A stretch of DNA of 27,099 nt from a virus: positions 1 through 27,099 of IMG/VR virus record IMGVR_UViG_3300035698_009787; one strand, 5' to 3'. The notes under the pieces are model-generated. The model was not told where the DNA came from and did not search any database. It was given only the letters and a program-made list of their open reading frames with translations. This document shows positions 7,491-13,681 of this stretch, piece after piece (the stretch's first letter is position 1; the number at the start of each line of letters is the position of its first letter). The position numbers and the translations under genes were made by a program.

Positions 7491-7964
7491 TTACGCTCCT
7501 TGTTCTTTCCTTTTTGCTATCTGCGCCCTGATTTGTGCGATAGCGTCTTTCTCGGAAATTACGCCGCTTGCGATACGGTCGGCAAGCTCTTCATAAGCGT
7601 CTTTCTGGACTTTTGCAGTGCGTCTTGCAACGCCGGGTTTCCAAGCTGCAAGAGCAGCTATAGCATCTTCAACGGTTTTGGTAAAGGTAAGCTGGTCTTT
7701 AGGAATGTCAGCTTTGCTGATATGCTTCAGACGAGCCTGCTCAATCACCTTAAGACTCGGTGAATCAACAGCATCAAGAACACCACGTAAGACTTGCTGA
7801 GACATTACGATAGCGCCCTTAAGAAAGATACTGTGCTCAACTTCCTCGCCGAAGAGAGCTACACTCTCAGCAGAAGTTGCTCCAAGGTTTTTCGTTGCAG
7901 TTACTTCCCGTCCGGAAAGAGGACTTTTTACACTAATACTTACAACACCTGATTCGTCACCCAT
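7491..7964 (-). CDS. Conserved phage protein of unknown function
   Basis: A 157-residue soluble protein. The segment NLGATSAESVALFGEEVEHS matches a pattern I know from several unrelated phages (nlG.t..Eav..fGee.v...f...a.v..Q...R), where the function is unknown. The middle is Ala/Lys-rich and helical (VEDAIAALAAWKPGVARRTA) and the last third is helical. It has a good AAAGGAG site 6 nt before the ATG. A 27-bp palindrome lies 34 nt upstream of the ATG, so it may head its own transcription unit. It reads as more GC-rich than its neighbours, judged by eye only. Confidence 0.65.
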   Translation of the reverse strand: MGDESGVVSISVKSPLSGREVTATKNLGATSAESVALFGEEVEHSIFLKGAIVMSQQVLRGVLDAVDSPSLKVIEQARLKHISKADIPKDQLTFTKTVEDAIAALAAWKPGVARRTAKVQKDAYEELADRIASGVISEKDAIAQIRAQIAKRKEQGA

Positions 7965-7997
7965 GGGTTTCTCCTTTTGGTAGGGTGTTTTGTTTTC

Positions 7998-8024
7998 ATC
8001 TGTGAAAGATTATTTATCACAGAT
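7998..8024. promoter_or_regulatory. 27-bp palindrome, copy A (putative operator)
   Basis: ATCTGTGA-N11-TCACAGAT, with perfect 8-bp arms, lies in the gap between two leftward genes (8034 end, 7964 start). Related copies are at 15301, 15617 and 17276. It could be an operator for a dimeric phage regulator or, in the transcript, an 8-bp hairpin. Confidence 0.6.
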
Positions 8025-8033
8025 AGGATGGTA

Positions 8034-8291
8034 CTACGGTGTAGCTTCGATTGTGATGGTTAGTTCAAGAGGTACTCTATCAAGGCTTCCTCGTACTACG
8101 TTAAGTACCTCAAAAGGAATGTAAATGGCCATCTTTGGTTCCTGGCAGTCATACCGTGCCGAGTGCTTCTTGTCTGAGCTGAACTTGAAGGTTAGTTTCA
8201 TTTTCTTCATCACGCTCCTTTCGGTTAAATCGTTAATGGTACAAGGGTTAGGGTCTACAATGAAAAGCATAGATTTAATATTCCAGTTCAC
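8034..8291 (-). CDS. Small beta-type hypothetical protein
   Basis: Up to 85 residues, no recognised family. A GTG at 8291 directly follows the stop of the gene upstream and has GGAGG 5 nt before it. A second possible start is the ATG at 8210 (58 residues, MKKMKLTFKFSSDKKHSARY...), whose GGAG is only 4 nt away. The shorter core has alternating strands (MAIYIPFEVLNVV, LELTITIEA). The choice of start is open. Confidence 0.5.
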   Translation of the reverse strand: MNWNIKSMLFIVDPNPCTINDLTERSVMKKMKLTFKFSSDKKHSARYDCQEPKMAIYIPFEVLNVVRGSLDRVPLELTITIEATP

Positions 8292-8648
8292 CTAATCCTC
8301 CTCAAGTAAACTATCTAACGTGTCTTCAAGACCACCCGGTTTTAGTGAGAAGCCTTCAATCACACTCTCCTCATTTAATTGTCTTGCCAGCGCTTTGTTT
8401 CTATTAGGGTTATTTACCTGAGATACTGAAAATCCACATAGTTCGAGGAAGCCTAATGCCAGTTCTGTATCTGTGAACCGTTCGGATAAAGGTACAGTAT
8501 TCTCAACTATGATATCAACACAACGTCTAACCATACTTGAAAATGTGACCGGTGGTAGCAGATTAGCTTTCTTGAAAGAAAGGAGAAGATTCGCTACCTG
8601 AGTCGCTGGCATATAACTTTGCACGTTAAAGCTATTCCTTTGTTTCAT
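8292..8648 (-). CDS. Hypothetical protein, first gene after an internal promoter
   Basis: A 118-residue soluble protein, mostly helical, beginning MKQRNSFNVQSYMPATQVAN. The reading frame is open 40 codons further upstream, but that stretch crosses an AT-rich promoter-like gap and has biased content, so the ATG at 8648 with GAAAGGATTGCTT before it is preferred. The phrase MPATQVANLLLSFKKANLLP, followed by TFSSMVRRCVDIIVEN, might be a DNA-binding or protein-protein helix pair. No family recognised. Confidence 0.6.
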   Translation of the reverse strand: MKQRNSFNVQSYMPATQVANLLLSFKKANLLPPVTFSSMVRRCVDIIVENTVPLSERFTDTELALGFLELCGFSVSQVNNPNRNKALARQLNEESVIEGFSLKPGGLEDTLDSLLEED

Positions 8649-8680
8649 AAGCAATCCTTTCATCATTAACTTGTATATAT

Positions 8681-8709
8681 AATATAATGAATTATTGTTG
8701 TCGTCGCAA
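8681..8709 (-). promoter_or_regulatory. Putative sigma70-type promoter
   Basis: On the minus strand TTGCGA - 17 bp - TATATT, in the AT-rich gap just upstream of the gene starting at 8648. Four of six -35 bases and five of six -10 bases match consensus. It would restart transcription of the leftward operon. Confidence 0.5.
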
Positions 8710-8736
8710 GGCGAATATTGGATTAATATTATACAT

Positions 8737-8937
8737 TCATTTCTCATCGCCATAACACAGCAACACATAATGGCTTGAAACTAATGTCGGGAAAGGTTTA
8801 TCTATCTCAACTACTATTTTAGCATCACCAATAGGACAACTAGCACAGAACTGAATGACGGTTCGGTAGCCAATCAACGGACACCGTACACAGGTGCAGT
8901 CATTCTTTTCCAGATAGATTAGCTGTAGTTTCTGCAT
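8737..8937 (-). CDS. Small zinc-ribbon-like protein
   Basis: A 66-residue protein with the cysteine pattern CTCVRCPL (C14, C16, C19) followed by FCASCPIG (C31, C34): two close CxxC-type pairs 11 residues apart, as in zinc ribbons. A beta-rich C-terminus follows. It starts 38 nt inside the upstream gene, with GGTGAGGTGG before the ATG. The conserved-looking Cys spacing is the main reason to believe in it. Function unknown. Confidence 0.6.
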   Translation of the reverse strand: MQKLQLIYLEKNDCTCVRCPLIGYRTVIQFCASCPIGDAKIVVEIDKPFPTLVSSHYVLLCYGDEK

Positions 8938-9358
8938 CTACCACCTCACCATCGCATTGGAGTTCGAATACTGGTTTGCTATGCGCGGGTATCAATTCCT
9001 CCCCTATCTGCACTAACTTACACGAATTACCGGTTAGATTAAAATAAGTGTAGAGACTTCCAAAGTCAAAGTTGAAGACTTCACTTGAAGCATCTACATT
9101 ACGGTAAGTTATTTTACCAAGGACAGATATTAGTATTCTTAGACACGGGGCTATTGCCTTTGTATGGCTTATGAATATATTTGCCCGTACGTAACCTGGA
9201 GATGGTTCGCATGTAACACTTTCAAAGCCTTCAACACCTTTAAATGCTTCACATGCCTCATCAAGCTTCAAGCATAGAGGGTTCATATCTTCAATGAGTT
9301 GTATATACGCTCTCCACCGGTCTTGCTCTTTGAGTATTGTTGGATGTAGCTTATTCAT
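8900..9358 (-). CDS. Hypothetical protein
   Basis: A 152-residue soluble protein (MNKLHPTILKEQDRWRAYIQ...). The middle is beta-rich (GYVRANIFISH, ILISVLGKITY) and no catalytic motif stands out. The ATG at 9358 has GAGGAGG just upstream and follows the ligase stop by one base; a TTG reading five codons longer would cover that site. No family recognised. Confidence 0.6.
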   Translation of the reverse strand: MNKLHPTILKEQDRWRAYIQLIEDMNPLCLKLDEACEAFKGVEGFESVTCEPSPGYVRANIFISHTKAIAPCLRILISVLGKITYRNVDASSEVFNFDFGSLYTYFNLTGNSCKLVQIGEELIPAHSKPVFELQCDGEVVDAETTANLSGKE

Positions 9359-9359
9359 C

Positions 9360-10250
9360 TTACCTCCTCTCAATCTTTAGTAAAACTGGTTGACTTGGAA
9401 CACCACGGTCGGTAAGCTCAGGATAGGTGACAAGAGCCTTATAATCACTGTAAGGACGAGTACGTAGTGCTATCCAGTATCTCCTACGGTCATGGTGGTC
9501 TAAGCGTCCACCACCACAACGGAAGTCATCACCTTTATCATTTACTAACTGTAGGGCTCCAAGCTTAGCTCTTACTGTTCTGTCTTCAGCAACTTCAGGA
9601 TGTAGACCAGTTATGGTGAACCATTCCTTATGCTTAGGTTTCCACTTAAGGAGAGAGTTCGACCGCTTACATTCATAGAGAGCATCAGCGTCTCGAACGA
9701 TTACACCCTCGTAGCCTTGGGCAACATAACCTTCTCCAGCACCAATAATATGATCCATTAAGTATTGGTTGTTAGAGCTTCCTGCAAACACAGAATGGAC
9801 AGCTTGCAGATATATGAACTGTTCAAAGTCGCTTTGTTTTGGTATTCTGTCAAACTGTCTCCATCCATTAATAATATCAAAGATATGATACCCGACCTCT
9901 TTCATATCAGGGTGAGGGCTGTCTCGCAGGACGACTGAGCGTAGGTGCTGATGAGACCAGCCATGATGGTAGAGCTCGCCATCAAACATTAAATGACCTG
10001 CAGGTAAGCCTTCAGGATAAGTAGCTTTTGTATATGATAGTAACTCTACCTCAATATGAGGCATGCTAATTATTCGTCTATTAGTACTAGAATATGACCA
10101 TACACGCCAACCATTAGGGTGGAATCCTAACTCAGCCCTACACCTAATCCCGTTAATCTTAGGCTGAAGAATACAGCGATTCATCTTGCTAAGCAGCTTC
10201 TCTGTAAGAGGCTTAGATTGCATCACGCCGGAGCGCTTACGACGGTTCAT
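9360..10250 (-). CDS. ATP-dependent DNA ligase
   Basis: A 296-residue nucleotidyltransferase of the phage-size ATP ligase group. Motif I is QPKINGIRCR (K31 is the AMP-accepting lysine), motif III FDGELYHHG (E92), IIIa YHIFDII, IV YEGVIVRD (E181) and V LLKWKPK (K202, K204). A C-terminal OB-fold-like segment follows (~212-296). It seals nicks in duplex DNA. Motif I reads K-I-N-G where most ligases have K-x-D-G. The ATG was chosen for AGGAG 7-8 nt upstream; a longer reading would lie wholly in the preceding gene. It overlaps that gene by 14 nt. Confidence 0.85.
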   Translation of the reverse strand: MNRRKRSGVMQSKPLTEKLLSKMNRCILQPKINGIRCRAELGFHPNGWRVWSYSSTNRRIISMPHIEVELLSYTKATYPEGLPAGHLMFDGELYHHGWSHQHLRSVVLRDSPHPDMKEVGYHIFDIINGWRQFDRIPKQSDFEQFIYLQAVHSVFAGSSNNQYLMDHIIGAGEGYVAQGYEGVIVRDADALYECKRSNSLLKWKPKHKEWFTITGLHPEVAEDRTVRAKLGALQLVNDKGDDFRCGGGRLDHHDRRRYWIALRTRPYSDYKALVTYPELTDRGVPSQPVLLKIERR

Positions 10251-10455
10251 TCTTGGACTCCTCTCTACGCTTAGTAACTCTAGCCATTGTTGAAGTAAAG
10301 TCTCCATCTATAGGTAATAGTGGAGTGATACTCTCTTGAATACACTTATCTTCTTCTAACTCCATTATATAAGCGCCATTGTAACCAATAACTTGAGACA
10401 CACCCTGCATAAGCCTTTTTAACTTTTCAAGCTTAGCTATACTTATTTCAGGCAT
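10237..10455 (-). CDS. Hypothetical protein
   Basis: A 72-residue protein with an N-terminal amphipathic helix (ISIAKLEKLKRLMQGVSQVI) and a polar, basic C-terminus. GGAG lies 6 nt before the ATG, and it overlaps genes on both sides (8 and 14 nt). No family recognised. Confidence 0.55.
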   Translation of the reverse strand: MPEISIAKLEKLKRLMQGVSQVIGYNGAYIMELEEDKCIQESITPLLPIDGDFTSTMARVTKRREESKNEPS

Positions 10456-10750
10456 CTTCTACTCCTTCCAGCTTTGCTACTTTGATTGTTAGTGCAGCAA
10501 CGTGATTTTTAAGCTCACTAACTTCATGGTGGATAGTAGAGGAGACCTTTAGAATTGCTAGCAATACTGGCTCCATTGTTACGATAGCAGCTGTTGTAGG
10601 TGCTTCAGGTGCAGTTTCTACAAGCTTGACTGTTATATTACCTAACATAGAAGCAGACATAGCTACTACAAGCTTCTCCTGAGGGTTTTCCAGGCTGTCA
10701 AACATCTTAGCCATTCTCATGGCTCTCTCTTCGTTGGTTGGTTTAGGCAT
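10448..10750 (-). CDS. Hypothetical protein, Ala/Val-rich with coiled-coil end
   Basis: A 100-residue protein beginning MPKPTNEERAMRMAKMFDSL. The C-terminal part (VSSTIHHEVSELKNHVAALT, then IKVAKLEGV) has a heptad-like pattern suggesting a coiled coil. The ATG overlaps the upstream gene by 8 nt and uses GAGG within it; extra Met codons upstream lie in that gene. No family recognised. Confidence 0.6.
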   Translation of the reverse strand: MPKPTNEERAMRMAKMFDSLENPQEKLVVAMSASMLGNITVKLVETAPEAPTTAAIVTMEPVLLAILKVSSTIHHEVSELKNHVAALTIKVAKLEGVEDA

Positions 10751-11099
10751 CAGCTTCCTCATCATCAAGAATTTCCATTTTTGGTCGCTTACCTCTTATT
10801 TGTTGCTGTCGCTTCAGTACCTTTTCTTTAACTACTACAACAGCAGCAGCGGTGTAGACTATTACATCAAGCAGCTCATTAATAACATCAACATCATTGG
10901 TTGCTTTCATAGCCTGCTTTATCTTTTTGTCAACCTGACCAAGAGGAAAGCCTATGCCAATCTCTCGAGTTCGCTTGCATATCTGCTGACGCTCGAAAGG
11001 CTCGTCAGTTGCATGAATAGTTCCTTTACCTTCAGAGGCTCGCTCAACTGCACTATTCAAGACATTCTTGAGGGAGCGGTAGTTGTTTCGTTTGCTCAT
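10743..11099 (-). CDS. Hypothetical protein with an ELLDVIVY helix
   Basis: A 118-residue helical protein: an N-terminal basic part (MSKRNNYRSLKNVLNSAVER), a central IGFPLGQVDKKIKQAMKA, then INELLDVIVYTAAAVVVVKE. The E-L-x-D-V helix recalls all-alpha nucleotide pyrophosphohydrolases (MazG/dUTPase-like), and the operon already has dCMP deaminase, but the other acidic ligand helix is not clear, so this is only a hint. Good GAGGAG site 7 nt before the ATG. Confidence 0.6.
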   Translation of the reverse strand: MSKRNNYRSLKNVLNSAVERASEGKGTIHATDEPFERQQICKRTREIGIGFPLGQVDKKIKQAMKATNDVDVINELLDVIVYTAAAVVVVKEKVLKRQQQIRGKRPKMEILDDEEADA

Positions 11100-11119
11100 C
11101 AGCTTTCTCCTCTTGTTTA

Positions 11120-11148
11120 AATATGATTAATTACTAAGTATGAATCAA
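11120..11148 (-). promoter_or_regulatory. Possible promoter after the GTNNN array
   Basis: On the minus strand TTGATT - 17 bp - CATATT, located between the periodic repeat region and the gene starting at 11099. Each hexamer matches four of six consensus bases. Confidence 0.3.
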
Positions 11149-11311
11149 GACTGTACTTTACTACACATCACCTCACCATCACATTACGGAACACTGCTGA
11201 GCTACACCGTTACTTCACTACATTGTACAGTGCATCACCGTTACGTTACACCAAGTTACGTTACACCACCATTACAGTACGTCACGGCACTTTACCATCA
11301 CATAGCAGCTA
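11135..11311 (-). repeat. Intergenic array of degenerate GTNNN / GTGATG / GTAACG units
   Basis: This stretch of ~180 nt without a gene is built on the minus strand from units starting with GT every 5-6 nt (GTAAA GTGCC GTGAC GTACT GTAATG and so on). It contains a tandem 15-bp repeat (GTTACGTTACACCA plus one base, 11240-11254 and 11255-11269 on the plus strand). Stop codons occur throughout in the sense direction. It separates the gene at 11312-11911 from the gene at 10743-11099. Confidence 0.65.
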
Positions 11312-11911
11312 TCACACTTCTGCAAACTCAACCACCTTGAACCTTCCGTAGCCACCATTCCGAAATTGCCCTAAGCCAGAGAGGTTGCCATAATCAAGAA
11401 GTGCTCTTATTTTATCCACCGTTATCTCATTCTTTCCAGTGTCAATAAGCGTGATAGTAAACTCAAGTGTTGTACCTTCGTCTACTTTATCACTTCTTGC
11501 AAGTGATGTTCTTGGTCCTTTCATTGTCATAGCAGTCAGCGGGCGTTCAACTACTCCAGTTGGCTCCTTTATTAGTATACCGTCTTTATACAGATACACC
11601 TTTCTTGGGTTTATAAAAACTACATCATCAATTTTAGACCTTAAGGCTTTCACCTTAAATCCAGGTGCATCTTTCTTGACATTGCCCCAATGCTTGAGGA
11701 AGCCTTTAACCATATAATCAAAGATGAACAGACCTTTTTCATCGCTACGAATGCCTGTCCAACCTCTTTCCTCAACAGCTTCTATATCTATCTCATCCTT
11801 TCCTCCGTCAGGTCTTTTCGTGTCTATGTATGTCTCATAGACTTCCTTATTCTTTGGTGCTGTACCAAGCATTTCGGTAACCAGTTGCAATTTTACTTTG
11901 ACTTCTTGCAT
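11312..11911 (-). CDS. RAMP-like glycine-loop phage protein
   Basis: A 199-residue protein. The N-terminus has KLQLVTEMLGTAPKNKEVYE, the middle YMVKGFLKHWGNV and FINPRKVYLY, and the end DYGNLSGLGQFRNGGYGRF. The pattern matches a protein I know as a frequent hypothetical in phages of anaerobic bacteria (GTAP...ey...DY.iKGF.k......rPl.....G...G.GqwRn.g.GrF). The final glycine-rich loop GxGxxRNGGYGRF resembles the G-loop of RAMP-fold RNA-binding proteins such as Cas6 and Cmr subunits. That link is an inference from a short motif. GGAGGAG lies 7 nt before the ATG. It overlaps a 34-codon gene upstream by 19 nt. Confidence 0.7.
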   Translation of the reverse strand: MQEVKVKLQLVTEMLGTAPKNKEVYETYIDTKRPDGGKDEIDIEAVEERGWTGIRSDEKGLFIFDYMVKGFLKHWGNVKKDAPGFKVKALRSKIDDVVFINPRKVYLYKDGILIKEPTGVVERPLTAMTMKGPRTSLARSDKVDEGTTLEFTITLIDTGKNEITVDKIRALLDYGNLSGLGQFRNGGYGRFKVVEFAEV

Positions 11912-11997
11912 GTTAATTCTCCTCCTTCATCAAACACCTTCCAGTACTGCTTCTCTTTTTTTGTGGTAGCTTTTCTACCAAGCTTTAAAACACACAT
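11893..11997 (-). CDS. Very small basic protein (34 aa)
   Basis: Reads MCVLKLGRKATTKKEKQYWK followed by VFDEGGELTCKKSK. Support comes from TAGGAGGAAAAGACTG before the ATG, a TGATG junction with the upstream gene, and the fact that it fills an otherwise empty 85-nt gap. Two cysteines and ten basic residues; no family recognised. Its 3' end overlaps the start of the RAMP-like gene by 19 nt. Confidence 0.5.
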   Translation of the reverse strand: MCVLKLGRKATTKKEKQYWKVFDEGGELTCKKSK

Positions 11998-12203
11998 CAG
12001 TCTTTTCCTCCTATTACTTTCCTCCCACAAGTAGGACATTTTACTGGTTTATCCAAGGCAAGGCAGAGTTGGCCTATAGCCATAGATAGACGATTTAATA
12101 TCGTATAAACATCTTCAAGTGCTGGGCTAAAAGCCCTTCTATGAAGAAGGTCACTAGCCTTGTTATTCTGTACTCTTGCATTTGCTATATTTTCCCTGTT
12201 CAT
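11997..12203 (-). CDS. Hypothetical protein ending in a CPTCG zinc knuckle
   Basis: A 68-residue helical protein (AFSPALEDVYTILNRLSMAI) with a C-terminal VKCPTCGRKVIGGKD, half of a zinc ribbon. A second CxxC pair is missing, so it might bind metal as a dimer or not at all. GGAGAAAGGCTG before the ATG; TGATG junctions on both sides. Confidence 0.6.
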   Translation of the reverse strand: MNRENIANARVQNNKASDLLHRRAFSPALEDVYTILNRLSMAIGQLCLALDKPVKCPTCGRKVIGGKD

Positions 12204-12412
12204 CAGCCTTTCTCCTTAATCTTCTTTACTATGAGAGTGTTAGTTTCGGCTAGGAAATCCCAATTTTGGTCTGTATGGTCACCTTTCTCTTGGTGCTCCC
12301 TAACCTGGATTAAGAGCTCTTTCAGTTTTGCCTTGCTTAGTGCATCTACTCCGTCTAAGAATAAGAGTAAGCCACCAAACGCTTGAACTCTGGTTACTTT
12401 ACGTCCTAACAT
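12203..12412 (-). CDS. Hypothetical protein
   Basis: A 69-residue helical protein, MLGRKVTRVQAFGGLLLFLD..., with a hydrophobic stretch too short for a clear membrane span (FGGLLLFL) and a Lys-rich C-terminus. GAGGAGG lies 7 nt before the ATG. No family recognised. Confidence 0.55.
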   Translation of the reverse strand: MLGRKVTRVQAFGGLLLFLDGVDALSKAKLKELLIQVREHQEKGDHTDQNWDFLAETNTLIVKKIKEKG

Positions 12413-12424
12413 AGTTAGTCCTCC

Positions 12425-12736
12425 TCATAGACCTATGTTGTGTAGTTCATCACGAGCTTGCATTAGTAATGTGCAAGCCCTAGTAATACCCACAAGAAAC
12501 TCTGATGGTGTATCGTTTTCAACTTCGTTGACTGTAGAGTCTAAACCAAACCTTGAGAGTATCATAGACAGTGCAGTAACTATAGCACTTGGCTTGGTGT
12601 GTTTTATTACAGCAAACATTATGTTTGTTCGCTTCTTTACCTCGTCACCACAGTTTCCAAAATACTCTGCTGACTCGTTAGAGAAAGGAGTCTTGTCAGG
12701 AGTAATTCCAGGTTTTAGATTGCTACCGTAAGACAT
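12425..12736 (-). CDS. Hypothetical protein
   Basis: A 103-residue soluble protein beginning MSYGSNLKPGITPDKTPFSN. The centre is helical (VTALSMILSRFGLD, FLVGITRACTLLMQARDEL). The ATG with AGGGGAAG upstream was chosen over a reading 17 codons longer that lies inside the preceding gene. It overlaps that gene by 14 nt. No family recognised. Confidence 0.6.
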   Translation of the reverse strand: MSYGSNLKPGITPDKTPFSNESAEYFGNCGDEVKKRTNIMFAVIKHTKPSAIVTALSMILSRFGLDSTVNEVENDTPSEFLVGITRACTLLMQARDELHNIGL

Positions 12737-13094
12737 TATATCTTCCCCTTGTTTTAATAGTTGCAATTTTGGCTTGCATAGCAGCACAAGCCTCGTTGAA
12801 TTCTTTTACAGGAGCTACGTCAGTCTTGTTCATGGTGATGCTAATGTGCCTTACAGCTCTCCACTCAGTACAACAACCATTCTCCGTTATGTCTTCCCTA
12901 GTTGCTAATGGACAGCAGAGACATTTATTGTAATCTATAGAACTAAAATAATAGCATAATGAACAGGGCTGCTGCCCTTTAGCATACCACCAGTTCCTAG
13001 CCCCTTTTATGGTAACTGCACGAAAGCTCCACTTACTTATAGCATCAGTCTTTACCTTTAACGGTACTGTCTTCCGCCGTTTTGGCTTTCTCAC
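12723..13094 (-). CDS. Cys-rich CCTEWRA-motif protein (short paralogue)
   Basis: A 123-residue protein with a basic N-terminus (MRKPKRRKTVPLKVK) and a Cys-rich core: PCSLCYYF, then KCLCCPL, then GCCTEWRAVRHI, seven cysteines in ~35 residues. The same arrangement occurs in the gene at 13682-14575, so the two share a domain that is probably zinc-binding. The start is taken as the GTG at 13094, 6 nt after GGAGG; a GTG six codons earlier would cover that site. It overlaps the upstream gene by 50 nt. Function unknown. Confidence 0.65.
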   Translation of the reverse strand: MRKPKRRKTVPLKVKTDAISKWSFRAVTIKGARNWWYAKGQQPCSLCYYFSSIDYNKCLCCPLATREDITENGCCTEWRAVRHISITMNKTDVAPVKEFNEACAAMQAKIATIKTRGRYNVLR

Positions 13095-13422
13095 TTTCAG
13101 CCTCCCTTTCACGTAAAATACTGTTTAACTTTTCCATCGCTCTGTTTGCTTGAGCTAAATGCTCACGCAGTTCAAATGCATCCTCCGAAGCATCCTTGAA
13201 AAGGTTTACTGTGTTAATAAGTGTACCTATTAGCTCGTCGCCATGGTCGAGAAGATTGAGCGCTCGCCTTGCCTCGTTTCTTGGTATCATCTTCTTGGCT
13301 TCAAAGGCATTGATGACGGTGGTTACACTTGGATAGTTCTCTATTGCCCGGTCTGTTCGACCTAGCGGGCAGGAGAGAGTAGTCCGGTCGTATTTCTGGT
13401 TAAGTTCAAGGGTTTTTGGCAT
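13045..13422 (-). CDS. Hypothetical coiled-coil protein
   Basis: A 125-residue protein. The first third is basic and polar; from ~70 on it is helical with heptad-like spacing (ASEDAFELREHLAQANRAME, then KLNSILREREAESEKAKT). A phrase LSCPLGRTDRAI near the N-terminus has a single cysteine. The ATG at 13422 follows GGAAGG and overlaps the upstream gene by 17 nt. No family recognised. Confidence 0.6.
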   Translation of the reverse strand: MPKTLELNQKYDRTTLSCPLGRTDRAIENYPSVTTVINAFEAKKMIPRNEARRALNLLDHGDELIGTLINTVNLFKDASEDAFELREHLAQANRAMEKLNSILREREAESEKAKTAEDSTVKGKD

Positions 13423-13660
13423 GGTTAGCGCCTTCCACGTTTGCAAGGTTTTCAGCATTTACCCAAAAGTTAAGCTCACGGCGGTTATCGAGAGTGTAAA
13501 CTATTTTATAGTTCATTCTTGCATCTGAGTCAATTCTAATAATGGTAACTATTTCCGCTTCAAATCGCATATCAGAGTATTCGCCTTTCAGTACTTGATA
13601 AGGTACTCTACCATCCCATAGCACCTTATCACCTACTTTGAATAGCTTAATTACTGGCAT
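13406..13660 (-). CDS. Small SH3/KOW-like barrel protein
   Basis: An 84-residue protein of alternating strands: FKVGDKVLWDGRVPYQVL, then AEIVTIIRID, then YKIVYTLDNRRELNFWVNAE. The opening F.vGDkV.w.g..y.v and the L.nW..e end are typical of small SH3/Tudor-like barrels that bind nucleic acid or proteins. Two ATGs are adjacent; the second is 6 nt from GGAGG and is preferred. Role not known. Confidence 0.6.
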   Translation of the reverse strand: MPVIKLFKVGDKVLWDGRVPYQVLKGEYSDMRFEAEIVTIIRIDSDARMNYKIVYTLDNRRELNFWVNAENLANVEGANHAKNP

Positions 13661-13681
13661 CATTGACCTCCATTAAGAGTA

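Noticed and set aside
7998-8024. CRP-binding site
   Set aside because: The TGTGA/TCACA half-sites are 11 bp apart rather than 6, and the same spacing recurs in four copies, so a phage-specific regulator is more likely.
11140-11340. 66-codon plus-strand frame across the GTNNN array
   Set aside because: Product is low complexity (His/Thr/Tyr/Pro/Leu), there is no ribosome binding site, and it lies antisense to the operon over a repeat array.
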